In this document: positions 15,900 through 26,762 of the stretch, piece after piece
How the letters are laid out: every line of letters starts with the position of its first letter
Position numbering within the stretch: the stretch's first letter is position 1
Assembly (NCBI RefSeq): GCF_018221465.1
Contig: NZ_JAAIKR010000010.1
Span: 1 to 64,000, forward strand
DNA from: Shewanella intestini
Lineage (GTDB): Bacteria > Pseudomonadota > Gammaproteobacteria > Enterobacterales > Shewanellaceae
DNA length: 64,000 nucleotides
Reading direction: 5' to 3'
Translations under genes and position numbers: made by a program
Notes under the pieces: generated by a model
The model's input: only the letters and a program-made list of their open reading frames with translations
Told to the model about the DNA's origin: nothing
Database searches by the model: none

Positions 15900-18866
15900 T
15901 TACATTGCATAATTCAGCCCCAAGTAAAATTCACGCCCAAAATATTGGATGGTGCCGGTTTTACTGGTGCTACCGAAGTAACTTTTGGTTGGCTCGTCAG
16001 TGAGGTTATTAATTTGAAATAACACCCCAAGCCCATCTGTTACTTGGTAAGACGCTTGGTAATCAATGACCGTTTCGCCGTCAAAGTTCACGACTTGCTC
16101 GTTAATCGCGACCTGCTCTGACACAAACTCATCCCTAAAACGCGCACTAATGCGAGTTTCAAAGCCTTCATAGGAATAAAACAGCGTGGCATTGGCAACG
16201 TTTTCAGAAAGTCCTGGCAGTGCTTGGGTCACGCTGTCACCGCCTAAGTCGGTAATGGACTCCACTTCTGACTGGGTAAACGAATAACTGCCGCTAAATC
16301 CAAGCCCAGAAAAAGGCGATGGTAGCGAAGTAAACACATGGGTGTAAGCAAGCTCAAGCCCGCGTATATAACCACCTTCAGCATTATTAACGGCGGTGGT
16401 GTACGTGCCGTTAGTGGTTTCAATTTGTTCGCCACTGACATCGTCTGTTATGTAGTCGGGGACATTAAAGCCGTTCCCCTTAAAGTCGTAATTTTCAATG
16501 GCAAAGGTGTCAATAAACGAATCGATATTTTTATAAAAAACGGCGGCAACAACAGCGCCTTCGTCAAAATAATGCTCAAATGACAGGTCATATTGATCAG
16601 CATAAAATGGTTTTAAAAATGGATTATTGGTACTTGAACCGTTGATCTCACCGTCATCATTAACGCTGGCACTAATGTCACCAGCAAGGCGGTTTATTGG
16701 TGGTCGCGACATCACTTTTGCCGCCGCAAAACGGATTTGTGAGTCGTTAGTAATTTTAAAATTCAAGTTAATAGAAGGCAGAACATCGGTATAACTGTCA
16801 CCTTGCACTGTTGGGGCATAGTTTTGGTTAATAATGCCAATGCTATCGGTAATATTTTGCGCGCCTAAGGTGGCATCACCATCTACATTTTGCAGCATGG
16901 TGGCGGATTGGTCGGTGTTAACGACCCGCACACCAAGGTTACCCGTAACGGGTAAGTCGCCAATTTCCATGTCGATATTGGCCATGATGTAGCCTGAGGT
17001 GACTTCTTCGTACACTTCCCCACTTTGCAATACCGACCAAGAATAGTTAGTGGTATAACCTTGAGCATCAATCACGCCGCCGGCATTACCCCATGTTTGC
17101 ACCGGTTGCGGTGTGCCATTTGGAAACCACGCATTTAATGCGCTATCAAGATCAATGGCTAAATAAGATGGGAAATAACCAAAGTCACCGTCCCAGTTCA
17201 CCACGGTGGCCATGTCATTGGTCAGTTGTAATGGCGGCTCAGAACCTGAAAACGCGCCGTCGTTGCCGTATTCAAATACCGAGCGATCATTTGAGTAAGT
17301 GCGGTCAGAGTAACGTGCGCCAAACTCAATGCTGGCAATGTAATCGTTGTCTAAGGTGTACTCAAAATCAATACGATACGCTTTTAATTCATCTTCGTTT
17401 TCAAATGGATAAATACCGTATTTACTGACCATCACGCGGTCGATGTCAGAAAATGCATCGGCTTGATTAAACCCAATATTGGGCAAGTCTAAGCCATTAA
17501 GTAGATAGCTGATTGAGACATTTTCATCAAAAATAGGGGTGTCAGCATTGGCGTCTACGGCGACATTTGACCATAACAATCCGTTACGAAAATCACTTTT
17601 AGCCGACGACAACGACACGTCTACATTCACATTTAAATTGTCGGTCACTTGCCAGTCGGCGTTAACGCCATAATTATCTACTTCATCAAAGTCTTGGTTG
17701 TCGTCATTAACCAGTTCAACGCGGGTATAACTGCTTGATGAGCGATTAAAAGTGCCGCCAATAACAGCGTTACCATCTAAAACTGGGTTGGCAACAGAAG
17801 CATTAGCACCGCCTAACTTAACTCGAAAACCACGGGCAAAAGATTCGCTGTCAAAACGGGAAATAAAGGTGTCTGCTTTTAGCACAAAATTATCAACAGG
17901 TGCCCATTCAATCGCGCCCATATAACCGTTACGCGTTTCCACACCGCCAAGGTGTTGTAGTTCAAACCCTTCGCTAATGTATTCACATTCTGGGCAATCG
18001 ACTGAACCGTTAATGTCACCACTTACCCCATCAACATCCTTGACATCGTTGTAGGCTAAACCAATAAACTGCGTTGCCACGCTAGGTTGATTCAAGCGAG
18101 CATAACCAACGGCAACCCCTAAGGTGTCTTCAAGATATTTACCCTGATAAGAAAAGCTAAACCTGTCGCCATGCTCTTTTGCACCATAGACTTCACTGGC
18201 GCGGTCGTTATACATAGCACGGGCATTAACCACAAAGTTGTGTTGATTGTCTTTACTTAACGGGCTAACAGTAGCTAGCTCTACCGTCCCAGCTACACCG
18301 CCTTCAATTAATGACGCTTTAGGGCTTTTATATACTGCTGCAGAACTAATAAGTTCAGAGGGGTATTGGTCAAATTCGATACTGCGAGAACCGCTGGTTG
18401 ACACTTGTTCGCGGCCATTTAATGTGGAAAAAACAAACCCACCAGACATACCACGAATGTTAATTTCAGCCGCTTGACCACCAGTGCGCACCGCTGAAAT
18501 ACCCGGTAAACGCGTTAACGCATCGGCCATTGAAACATCAGGCAACGCGCCTAAATCATCAGCAGATAATTGCTCTGACACTGTGTCGCCATAACGTTTG
18601 GTGTTAATAGAGTCAATTAAACTACGGCTATAACCTGTTACTTTGATACGTTCAATCTGTTCGATGTCAGCATCGTCACTGGCTACATTATTATTGCCAT
18701 CGGTAGTAGCACTCTTGTCGACAGTTGATGCAAGTTGCGTCCGTTCAATAGACGCTTGTTGCTCTGAGCTGTTATCGGCTGCATTAACATCTTGTGGCAT
18801 GAACATCACACTCATACCGGCAGCTGCAATTGCCACAGTCAACAAACTGGGTTTACAGTTAAGCAT
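15900..18866 (-). CDS. TonB-dependent receptor (alpha-glucan/maltooligosaccharide type)
   Basis: 988 residues. Signal peptide to about Ala29, then a low-complexity stretch, TonB-box-like IERIKVTGY (about 71-79), plug domain with LPDVSMADALTRLPGI and INIRGMSGGF, and a 22-strand barrel ending in an aromatic-rich strand EFYLGLNYAM. The plug sequence belongs to the TIGR01782 group used for glycan uptake. Next to the pullulanase and in the same orientation, it should import its maltodextrin products across the outer membrane. GAGGGG precedes the ATG. A LacI-type palindrome lies 125 bases upstream. Confidence 0.9.
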   Translation of the reverse strand: MLNCKPSLLTVAIAAAGMSVMFMPQDVNAADNSSEQQASIERTQLASTVDKSATTDGNNNVASDDADIEQIERIKVTGYSRSLIDSINTKRYGDTVSEQLSADDLGALPDVSMADALTRLPGISAVRTGGQAAEINIRGMSGGFVFSTLNGREQVSTSGSRSIEFDQYPSELISSAAVYKSPKASLIEGGVAGTVELATVSPLSKDNQHNFVVNARAMYNDRASEVYGAKEHGDRFSFSYQGKYLEDTLGVAVGYARLNQPSVATQFIGLAYNDVKDVDGVSGDINGSVDCPECEYISEGFELQHLGGVETRNGYMGAIEWAPVDNFVLKADTFISRFDSESFARGFRVKLGGANASVANPVLDGNAVIGGTFNRSSSSYTRVELVNDDNQDFDEVDNYGVNADWQVTDNLNVNVDVSLSSAKSDFRNGLLWSNVAVDANADTPIFDENVSISYLLNGLDLPNIGFNQADAFSDIDRVMVSKYGIYPFENEDELKAYRIDFEYTLDNDYIASIEFGARYSDRTYSNDRSVFEYGNDGAFSGSEPPLQLTNDMATVVNWDGDFGYFPSYLAIDLDSALNAWFPNGTPQPVQTWGNAGGVIDAQGYTTNYSWSVLQSGEVYEEVTSGYIMANIDMEIGDLPVTGNLGVRVVNTDQSATMLQNVDGDATLGAQNITDSIGIINQNYAPTVQGDSYTDVLPSINLNFKITNDSQIRFAAAKVMSRPPINRLAGDISASVNDDGEINGSSTNNPFLKPFYADQYDLSFEHYFDEGAVVAAVFYKNIDSFIDTFAIENYDFKGNGFNVPDYITDDVSGEQIETTNGTYTTAVNNAEGGYIRGLELAYTHVFTSLPSPFSGLGFSGSYSFTQSEVESITDLGGDSVTQALPGLSENVANATLFYSYEGFETRISARFRDEFVSEQVAINEQVVNFDGETVIDYQASYQVTDGLGVLFQINNLTDEPTKSYFGSTSKTGTIQYFGREFYLGLNYAM

Positions 18867-19283
18867 TGATTTCCCCTCACCTTTTTAGGCTGTTATCGTC
18901 ACCCAATGCTCAGTCACACCACTTATCTTAAAAGAACTGTTTGGGTCATTTTTTCAGATATAGTAGGCAGCAGGACGATTTCGGAACAAGTTATTGCATA
19001 CGTATTCATAACAATTCATTAACAATGATCGCTTCAAGGAAATGCGTCACTTTAAAAATAAACCCCAATAAATCAAAGCTTTAAACCAATATCCTTCAAT
19101 TAATTTTTTCGACCTAAAAGTCCTAACCCATTAGTATGTCATCAGCAAAATGTCACAATATTACTTAGGTCAAATATTCATAAATAGATGCAGATTAGGG
19201 CTTACATTTAAGGGGTTCTTTCTAGTAAACTCTGTGATCTTTTTTATTCCGCCCTGAGCCGAGAAAGGCAATTGGAGTACTCA
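18867..19283. other. Divergent promoter region, TonB receptor / OsmC
   Basis: 417 bases. Contains the LacI-type operator at 18991-19011 near the receptor side; the remainder is AT-rich with no open frame. Confidence 0.5.
18991..19011. promoter_or_regulatory. LacI-family operator-like palindrome
   Basis: TGCATACGTATTCA, core ATACGTAT (18998-19005), with outer TTAT/ATAA. Central CG palindromes of this kind are typical of LacI-family sugar repressors; given the receptor-pullulanase unit, a MalR-type regulator is the likely ligand-responsive protein, but it is not encoded here. Confidence 0.6.
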
Positions 19284-19721
19284 ATGGGATTTAAATTAAC
19301 AGTAAACTGGCAAACCTCCTCAAGTGAGGAAGGCGAATTTAATCGCGATCATCAGATCACTTACGGCAGCGGCCAAGTAGTTAATGCATCATCTGCGGTT
19401 GAATACAAAGGCAATGCTGAAAAGGTTAATCCTGAAGAAGGGTTACTGGGTGCGTTGTCGTCATGCCATATGCTGACATTTCTCGCTATCGCCCATTTAA
19501 AACGTTTACCGGTTGTCAGTTATGTCGATCATGCCACGGCTGAACTTGGTAAGAATGAAGACGGAAAAGTGGCTGTCACTAAAATGAACTTGTTCCCTGA
19601 AGTAGTGTTTGGCGAAGGGGTTGAAGTAAGCGAAGCCGTCATTGATAAAATTCATCAAAAAGCTCACGCTAACTGTTTTATTGCTAACTCGTTAGCCTGT
19701 GATGTTAAAATAAATTACTAA
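19284..19721 (+). CDS. OsmC-family peroxidase-like protein
   Basis: 145 residues. The two conserved cysteines are Cys61 (LSSCHMLTF) and Cys131 (HANCFIANS), as in OsmC/Ohr hydroperoxide reductases; the YhfA-like branch is possible. Start ATG chosen because TTGGAG lies 6 bases upstream; a TTG four codons earlier is less likely. Its own terminator follows. Confidence 0.88.
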   Translation: MGFKLTVNWQTSSSEEGEFNRDHQITYGSGQVVNASSAVEYKGNAEKVNPEEGLLGALSSCHMLTFLAIAHLKRLPVVSYVDHATAELGKNEDGKVAVTKMNLFPEVVFGEGVEVSEAVIDKIHQKAHANCFIANSLACDVKINY

Positions 19722-19737
19722 GCCCTTAGGGGAAAAT

Positions 19738-19771
19738 AAAACAGCCTATGCACATTGCATAGGCTGTTTTG
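19738..19771. terminator. Bidirectional terminator
   Basis: AACAGCCTATGCA / TGCATAGGCTGTT stem followed by T-run, between convergent osmC-like and tricorn genes. Confidence 0.88.
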
Positions 19772-19818
19772 TCTCTGCTTCGATAAGCGCGGTTAATGTG
19801 TATTAACCGCAGCTTAAC

Positions 19819-22800
19819 TTATTCAGGTTTCACACTACCAGCATGGCCGGTTTTCGGTAATGGCAACGCCGTTAACGGTTTAATTGGCTTGTGCTTCATT
19901 TCATCTTTAAGGTATTTAATCGCCGCTTCTAATTGCGCATCTTTACCTTGATAAGTTGCATACGGTAAGTTATCAACTTCAATGTCGGGTTTAATACCGT
20001 GCCCTTCAACAATCCAGTGACCATCCAGTGAATATTGCGGGTATTCTGCCACCCGCGCCATACCAAAGTCTGTCACCGCATTACGCCCCGACAACCACAC
20101 GCCTGCTCCGGCGGTTTGCTTACCAATTAATGGGGCAATGCCTAAGGCTTTAATCCCAGCTGCGAATGTCTCACCGTCTGAATAAGTCATTTGGTCGGTT
20201 AACACCACTAAGTGACCTCTGAAGGTTTGCTGCATATTGGCATTAGCCGTACCGTAAGTTGGTTTCCAAAACGCCCATGCGCGGCGCAATAGCTTTTCAA
20301 TAATTAAGCTATCAATGTTGCCACCACGGTTACGGCGCACATCAATAATTAATCCTTGTTTGTCGTAGTTTGCGTAGTATTCACGGGCAAAACTATTAAT
20401 GTCGCTTTGTACCATTGAATACATGTGCAGATAACCAATATCCCCTTTTGATGCGGTGTCGACTTTGGCCATGTTTTGGTAAACCCAGTCGGTATAACGC
20501 ATATTAAGGTCATCACGACTGGTATACGGTGTTACCACGGTTTGATGCAGCTTACGGCCACGCTTAAGGGTTAATAACGTTTGCTTGCCCGCTTCATTGC
20601 GCAATGCTTGAGTAAGCTCACCAATGGTGGTAATTTTTTTGCCGTTAATGGCGACAATGACATCGCCATTTTTAGCATCAACGGTCATTTTAGCAAGCGG
20701 TGAAGCCTGACTTGGTAGCTCTGGGTCGGTTTGATAAATGTGCTCAATTTTAACCCCATTGTCATCTTGACTCAGCTTAGCACCGAGTAGTGCTGCTGTT
20801 GGTTTGTTGGGGTCAACAGCTACATCGCCGCCACGCACTTGTGAGTGCAACGAGCTTAGTTCGCCCATCATTTGCTTAAAGATGTCGTTTAACTCATCAC
20901 GGTCGGTTAAGCGGTCTACCAACGGTTGGTATTTAGCTTTGGTTTGTTGCCAGTCAAGGCCGCGCATATCAACGTCGTAGAATGAGTCACGGTGCATTAA
21001 CCATGCATCTTCAAACATTTGTTGCCATTCCATTTGCGGGGTGATGCTTAACTGCCACTGCGCCATTGACACACTTGCTTGAGTTAGGTCTGTCGGCAGT
21101 TTATCAGCGGTTGGTACAATTAAAATATCGTCTGGTTTAGATGCGCGAGTCAGCATTAATTTGTCAGCATTTTTAGCTAATTGATAACCGCCAACGTCTT
21201 CGGCAAACACTTCAGTTTTAGCATCTTGATGACTAAATTTAATCGTCAGTAAGTTTGCCCCTGTAGCTTGAGCGTCCAATAAGTACAATCTATCTTTGGC
21301 TGCCGTTAATGACGAGTAGTTACCTGAAGCAACAGGTACTTGCCATAAACGTTTTGTTAACCCATCCCAATCAAGGTTTACTTTTGCAGCATCGTCTGCG
21401 TTATCTGCTGCAGGTGCTTTAGGGGTTAACTCTGTTGGTTTAGTAAATGGGAAACGCGCGTCAGGATTTAAAGCAAACGCATAAACTTCCGTGCGCTTGT
21501 CAAATATCGCTCCCATGTTTCTGTCGCCCCATGGCGAACCTGGTATGGCATTAAATGCACGGTTAGATAAGAAATATAACCAATTGCCGTCTTGACTAAA
21601 GCTTGGCGAGAATGACTCATATTTGTCGGTAGTCAGCGGTAGTTCTTTTTCTTGCGAAATAGAGTAAAGCACCACTTGAGGCCGCTGTTTACCCAATTGT
21701 TGTTTGGTTAATGCAAGGTAGCGGCTGTCATGAGACCAAATGACATCTTGGTATTCCGCTAAGCCTTCACCATCTTGAATAATCTTAATATTTTTGTTGT
21801 TTTTTAAGTTTAATAACCACACGTTACCATGATAATCATCATGTGCGATGTAATTACCATTTGGCGACAAATGCAACCCTGTACGTAAGGTTTTACCGTC
21901 ATGAGTTAGCTGTTTGGCTTCATTACTACCGTCGGCGGCAAAACGCCAAATTTCTTGTTCACCGGAAGCGTCACTAATGGCATACACATATTTGCCATCG
22001 TCACTCATTACCCCGTGGCGTAAACGGCTGTTAGCGGGCGCTTGAATTTCTACTAAGCGACTGCCGTTTTGACTGGCAACAGCAATATGGCTGCGGGCGG
22101 TCACGACCACTTTATCTTCAGAGTGAGCAAGGTTAATTGAAGTGGCGTAATCCATTGGGTTATTGACCCACTTTTCACGCTTATGTGCAAAGTCAGATGT
22201 TAGATTAACATCAACGGTTGTAAGCTTTTTCGTCGCAATATCAATGTACTTAATATCTGCGCCTTGCTGGAATACAATGCGGCCATTGTCGAGCTTCGCG
22301 TCACGTACTTGCCAGTCAGTAAAGGTGGTTAATTGTTGTAAATCGCCACCTGCTGCATTCATTGACCAAATATTGTCATTTCCTGATTGGTCTGACACAA
22401 AATATATACGCTCATTCCAATACATAGGTTGTCTAACAGAGCCGTCATGGTTGGCTGTCAGCTTTTGTGCTTCTTGCTTACCAGAGAGTTTAAAGCGCCA
22501 TAACTCGCCTTTAGCACCGCCGCGATACACTTTGGCGTTATCACCACTGGCTTGCAGGCCAAATTGAATGAAGTAAACGTATTCACCTTTATCATCAATA
22601 GCCCCCTCAATGGCGTCAGCTAAAGGTAAATTGGTCACAGCTAAGGTTTGTGGGTTAACGGTTTTTAGCACCCAAGAGTTCGCTGGTGTCGCCCCATTAT
22701 TGCTGGCATAAAGCAACTCGCCAGATGCGGTCCAACCTTGTAAACTCACGCGGCTATTTTCAAAAGTCACACGCTTGGCAACACCGCCATCAACGCCCAT

Positions 22801-23088
22801 CACATACACTTCGCTCGCGCCTTCATAATTGGCGGTATAAGCCACCCATTTGCCATCTTTTGAAATACTCGCGTCAATTTCTTGCGCAGGTTGAGTGGTA
22901 AGACGAGTTGCTTCGTTATTATTTAAGCTGGCTTTCCACAAGTCGCCTTCAGCGGTAAAAATAACCGTACTATTGTGTAAAGCAGGGGCGCGATAATAAC
23001 CTTGGTGACTGGCATCTAGCGCGTAAGCAGAACTCGATACAGCTCCGAGTGCCAGTAAGCAACTAATGACCGAATGGCGAAGTTTCAT
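19819..23088 (-). CDS. Tricorn-type S41 serine protease, periplasmic
   Basis: About 1089 residues. Signal peptide ending near YALDAS, then two beta-propellers of PD40/WD-like blades (TAEGDLWKAS, SPNGNYIAHDD, SQDGNWLYFLSNR), a C1-helical domain, a PDZ domain (about 770-850, GDVIVAINGKKI) and an S41 tail-specific protease domain with IDVRRNRGGN and the nucleophile-bearing TDQMTYSDGETFA. Tricorn protease homologs degrade oligopeptides. The ATG at 23088 starts a normal signal peptide; a TTG nine codons earlier adds only a polar extension. Monocistronic. Confidence 0.9.
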   Translation of the reverse strand: MKLRHSVISCLLALGAVSSSAYALDASHQGYYRAPALHNSTVIFTAEGDLWKASLNNNEATRLTTQPAQEIDASISKDGKWVAYTANYEGASEVYVMGVDGGVAKRVTFENSRVSLQGWTASGELLYASNNGATPANSWVLKTVNPQTLAVTNLPLADAIEGAIDDKGEYVYFIQFGLQASGDNAKVYRGGAKGELWRFKLSGKQEAQKLTANHDGSVRQPMYWNERIYFVSDQSGNDNIWSMNAAGGDLQQLTTFTDWQVRDAKLDNGRIVFQQGADIKYIDIATKKLTTVDVNLTSDFAHKREKWVNNPMDYATSINLAHSEDKVVVTARSHIAVASQNGSRLVEIQAPANSRLRHGVMSDDGKYVYAISDASGEQEIWRFAADGSNEAKQLTHDGKTLRTGLHLSPNGNYIAHDDYHGNVWLLNLKNNKNIKIIQDGEGLAEYQDVIWSHDSRYLALTKQQLGKQRPQVVLYSISQEKELPLTTDKYESFSPSFSQDGNWLYFLSNRAFNAIPGSPWGDRNMGAIFDKRTEVYAFALNPDARFPFTKPTELTPKAPAADNADDAAKVNLDWDGLTKRLWQVPVASGNYSSLTAAKDRLYLLDAQATGANLLTIKFSHQDAKTEVFAEDVGGYQLAKNADKLMLTRASKPDDILIVPTADKLPTDLTQASVSMAQWQLSITPQMEWQQMFEDAWLMHRDSFYDVDMRGLDWQQTKAKYQPLVDRLTDRDELNDIFKQMMGELSSLHSQVRGGDVAVDPNKPTAALLGAKLSQDDNGVKIEHIYQTDPELPSQASPLAKMTVDAKNGDVIVAINGKKITTIGELTQALRNEAGKQTLLTLKRGRKLHQTVVTPYTSRDDLNMRYTDWVYQNMAKVDTASKGDIGYLHMYSMVQSDINSFAREYYANYDKQGLIIDVRRNRGGNIDSLIIEKLLRRAWAFWKPTYGTANANMQQTFRGHLVVLTDQMTYSDGETFAAGIKALGIAPLIGKQTAGAGVWLSGRNAVTDFGMARVAEYPQYSLDGHWIVEGHGIKPDIEVDNLPYATYQGKDAQLEAAIKYLKDEMKHKPIKPLTALPLPKTGHAGSVKPE

Positions 23089-23209
23089 TTGATTAAGCCT
23101 ATGAGTGAGTGACAAGAAATATCACTCACGTTATCAAAGATTTGCGGTACTGTCTCCGCCAAGTTGTTTCAATACGTAAATATCCTATTTCGGTGGCAGA
23201 ACTGACTGG

Positions 23210-23923
23210 CTAATATCCGCTCACTATGGCAATTTCAGCTGTGGTTAACGCCCGATATTCACCTTGCTTTAACGCCCCAAGAGTGATGTCTCCAATGGCA
23301 AAACGATGCAGCTCAATAACTGGGTTGCGAAAGCGGCCAAACATCCGTTTAATTTGATGATATTTACCCTCATGTAAGCTCACGATCGCTTGATAATCAG
23401 ACACCACGGTTAACTGTGCAGGTAATGTAGTTACCCCTTCATAATCAAAGTACATTCCTTTAGCAAACGCGGGCGCATAGTTGTCATCAAGCGGGTTGGC
23501 AACAGTAACAAGATATTGCTTAGCGACCTTATGTTGCGGCGACATCAGCGCGGCAGACCATTTAGCATCATTGGTAATAAGCAATAATCCACTAGATTGC
23601 AGGTCCAAACGCCCAGCAATATGCATCATGGCTTGTTGCTCAGTGGATAACCCCAGTAATGACAATGCGGTGGCATGAATATCATCTTTGGTGGCACTGA
23701 CTACACCTTTAGGTTTATGCAATAAATAATACTGGCGGACAAACTGCTGCAGCACCTCACCATTGCACACAATGTGGCTAAACTCGTCAATTTGTTGATC
23801 GACTCCGTAGGCATCCTTTCCATCCACTTGCACCGCATGATTAATCACCCATTGGCGAACTGCTTTTTTAGAAACCTGTAATCGTTTGGCAATAAATTGA
23901 TCAAGGCGACCCCGTTTAGACAT
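23210..23923 (-). CDS. rsuA: 16S rRNA pseudouridine-516 synthase RsuA
   Basis: 237 residues. S4 RNA-binding domain (about 1-50), then the RsuA catalytic domain with AGRLDLQSSGLLL; catalytic Asp107 matches Asp102 of E. coli RsuA. YHQIKRMFGRFRNPVIELHR is the family's C-terminal signature, given here as two joined parts. Divergent from glnD. Confidence 0.9.
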   Translation of the reverse strand: MSKRGRLDQFIAKRLQVSKKAVRQWVINHAVQVDGKDAYGVDQQIDEFSHIVCNGEVLQQFVRQYYLLHKPKGVVSATKDDIHATALSLLGLSTEQQAMMHIAGRLDLQSSGLLLITNDAKWSAALMSPQHKVAKQYLVTVANPLDDNYAPAFAKGMYFDYEGVTTLPAQLTVVSDYQAIVSLHEGKYHQIKRMFGRFRNPVIELHRFAIGDITLGALKQGEYRALTTAEIAIVSGY

Positions 23924-24098
23924 GATGAAAACCTTTCAATGGCTGAGTTTGAGTTGCACAGCAGAATACATTAACCTGTTAACCGTTTGTGCTCATTTTG
24001 TACCTATTTAGTGTGCGTTACGACGTACTTCACCGCTTATTGGTGACACAGGGCAAGATTGAACCGCTCTGACGCAAAACCGATCCTCAAGGAGTCTC

Positions 24099-26762
24099 AT
24101 GTTCTCGCTGCCAGAAGAAGCGCAATTGCGCCCCCATATGTCCATTGTCGAATTAAAAGCAGCGATACAAGCTGTCGATGCTTTTTTGCAAGTTCATATT
24201 TTAGATTACTCAATCAATGAAACCTTGAGTAAGCGCGCCATTTTTTTCGACCAGCTGTTAACTCAGCTATGGCAAGAACAACAACTTGCTCCAGAGACTA
24301 TTTCACTCAACGCCGTTGGTGGCTATGGTCGCCAAGCACTGCATCCGTTTTCAGATATCGATATTTGCATCATTCACAGCCAGCCGTTAAACAAAGTCGA
24401 TGGCGATAAAGTCAGTGCCTTTTTAACTCAATTATGGGACTTAAACCTCGACCTTGGCCATGGCGTTCGCACCTTAGATGACACCCTTGATGCGTGTAAA
24501 GACGATGTCACTATTGCCACCAGCTTATTAGAAATTAGGCATCTTGTTGGCAATGAACAACATCAGCAACAAGTGTTAGACGCACTTTATGGTAATGCGT
24601 TATGGACAAGTCAACGCTTCTTTTCAGCCAAAAAAGACGAACAACAACAGCGTCATTTAAAAGCTGGCGGCACAGCTTATAGCATTGAACCTAATTTAAA
24701 AAATAGCCCAGGCGGAATTCGTGACATTCAAACGTTGGCTTGGGTGTCTCGTAAACATTTTAACGCCCAAGACATGCACGCAGTCCGCAGCCAAGGCTTT
24801 TTTAGCCACGACGAATACGCAGAATTAATTGAGTGTCAAAACGTGTTGTTTCGAGTGCGCTTTGCCTTGCATCAGGTGGCCAGTCGCCCAGAGAACCGCT
24901 TATTACTGCAATACCAGGCTGACGTAGCCAAAATTATGGGCTTTGGTGAAGACAGCCAACTAGAAGAAAGCGGTAATATTGCCATTGAAAAAATGATGCG
25001 CCAGTTGTTTAGAGCCATGAAACGTATTCGTGAGCTAAACCAATTGCTCATGGCCTATTTTGAACGCGCTATCTTGCCTAAAAAACGCCTGACTCCTACA
25101 CCACTTAATGAGCAATTTGAAATTATTGATAACCACATCCATGTGCGCCATGAAGATGTATTTATCGACCGCACCCAAATTATGGCGCTATTTGAACTCA
25201 TCGCCATTCATCATGATGAGATTGTTGGGATCACTCCAGAAACATTACGATTATTACGTCAAGTTCGTCGTCGATTAATGGGCGACTTACAAGACTTTCA
25301 CGCTTGTAGACAACAGTTTCTGTCATTATTCCAGCACCATCAAGGCATGGGACTGGCCATTACCTTAATGCACCAATACGGTATATTATCGGCCTATTTA
25401 CCCCAATGGCGTGAAATTGTTGGGCAAATGCAATTTGATTTATTCCATGCCTACACCGTTGATGAACACACCCATAAAGTGCTGAAAAATATTGCCCGTT
25501 ATGCCAACAGCCAAGGCAACGATGTGGCCACTAAACTTGCCAGTGAGATTTACCAAAAGATGACCAATAAGTCATCGTTATTGTTAGGCGCTTTATTTCA
25601 CGATTTAGCAAAAGGCCGCGGCGGTGATCACAGCGAACTTGGTGCGGTAGATGTGCTACATTTTGCCAAGTTTCACGGCATCAAACAGTCGCAGCAGCAA
25701 TTAATTGCTTGGCTAGTTAAACAACATTTATTAATGTCGATTACCTCGCAGCGAATGGATATTTACGACCCAGATGTGGTTTGGCGCTTTGCCAAAACCG
25801 TTGGCACTCAAGCACGCCTAGATGCACTGTATTGTTTAACTATTGCAGATATTCAAGCCACTAATGATGACTTGTGGAATGACTGGAAAGCCTCGTTAAT
25901 TCGCGATTTATATTTTGCCACCCGCAAAGCGTTGCGTAATGGCGGCGAAAACGTATTGCAACTGCGCACGGTGGTGCGTGAACATAAACAAGAAGCGCTG
26001 ACATTAATGGCCCTTGATGACACGGGTGAACAGCACATTAAAGCCCTGTGGCAAAAGTTACCGATTTCGTTTTTTAGCCACGCAGAAGCCGATGACATCG
26101 CCCGTTATTCACAAGCCTTAATCGCCCATAAAGCGACCTTACCAGATAGCAAAAATCCGTTTGATACCTTAATTAGTATTGATGATGCGGTCGTTAAAGG
26201 TTGTAGTGATGTGTTTGTATACACAAAAGATCGAGCAGGTTTATTTGTGAAGTTATTTAACACCTTGTCAGCACTGCAAATTTCAGTCAAGCAAGCCCAA
26301 ATATCACGCACAAAAGACGGCTATGTCGTCGAGTCATTTAAAATTCTCGATTTTGACGAAAAACCAATTGGCACCCAACAGCGCCGCCAGCACATTATCA
26401 ACAAGTTAAAAAGCGTATTAGACAACAATGCTAAACCGCCTAAAATGCGCCTGTCGCGCCAACATCAAAGCTTTGATAATCAACCTAATGTGGAATTTTT
26501 ATATTCGCGCCACTCTACCCGTAGCTTATTAAGCGTATCAGCATTAGATACCCATGAGTTTATGGAGCAAATTGCCAGTGCATTTCGCGCGCTCGAACTT
26601 AACATTCATTCGGCAACGATCAGCAGCGTTGGCGAGCGCGCCGACAATGTCTTTTTAGTGTCTAACAGTGAAGGCCAGCAACTAACCGAAGCCGAACAAC
26701 AGCAGCTCAGTCGATTATTAATCACCACAATTAATGACACTGACACCGCCTGCTCAGCTTAA
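24099..26762 (+). CDS. glnD: Bifunctional uridylyltransferase/uridylyl-removing enzyme GlnD
   Basis: 887 residues, full length. Nucleotidyltransferase domain with Gly74-Gly75 and Asp86/Asp88 (GGYGRQALHPFSDIDIC); HD hydrolase domain around GALFHDLAKGRGGDHSELGA (about 500-520); two C-terminal ACT domains (about 700-780 and 810-885) that sense glutamine. It uridylylates PII to relay nitrogen status. AAGGAG lies 6 bases before the ATG. It is not beside map/rpsB as in E. coli. No obvious terminator follows. Confidence 0.97.
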   Translation: MFSLPEEAQLRPHMSIVELKAAIQAVDAFLQVHILDYSINETLSKRAIFFDQLLTQLWQEQQLAPETISLNAVGGYGRQALHPFSDIDICIIHSQPLNKVDGDKVSAFLTQLWDLNLDLGHGVRTLDDTLDACKDDVTIATSLLEIRHLVGNEQHQQQVLDALYGNALWTSQRFFSAKKDEQQQRHLKAGGTAYSIEPNLKNSPGGIRDIQTLAWVSRKHFNAQDMHAVRSQGFFSHDEYAELIECQNVLFRVRFALHQVASRPENRLLLQYQADVAKIMGFGEDSQLEESGNIAIEKMMRQLFRAMKRIRELNQLLMAYFERAILPKKRLTPTPLNEQFEIIDNHIHVRHEDVFIDRTQIMALFELIAIHHDEIVGITPETLRLLRQVRRRLMGDLQDFHACRQQFLSLFQHHQGMGLAITLMHQYGILSAYLPQWREIVGQMQFDLFHAYTVDEHTHKVLKNIARYANSQGNDVATKLASEIYQKMTNKSSLLLGALFHDLAKGRGGDHSELGAVDVLHFAKFHGIKQSQQQLIAWLVKQHLLMSITSQRMDIYDPDVVWRFAKTVGTQARLDALYCLTIADIQATNDDLWNDWKASLIRDLYFATRKALRNGGENVLQLRTVVREHKQEALTLMALDDTGEQHIKALWQKLPISFFSHAEADDIARYSQALIAHKATLPDSKNPFDTLISIDDAVVKGCSDVFVYTKDRAGLFVKLFNTLSALQISVKQAQISRTKDGYVVESFKILDFDEKPIGTQQRRQHIINKLKSVLDNNAKPPKMRLSRQHQSFDNQPNVEFLYSRHSTRSLLSVSALDTHEFMEQIASAFRALELNIHSATISSVGERADNVFLVSNSEGQQLTEAEQQQLSRLLITTINDTDTACSA

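Noticed and set aside
22163-22567. 134-codon frame inside the tricorn gene on the other strand
   Set aside because: An antisense shadow of a clearly coding propeller.
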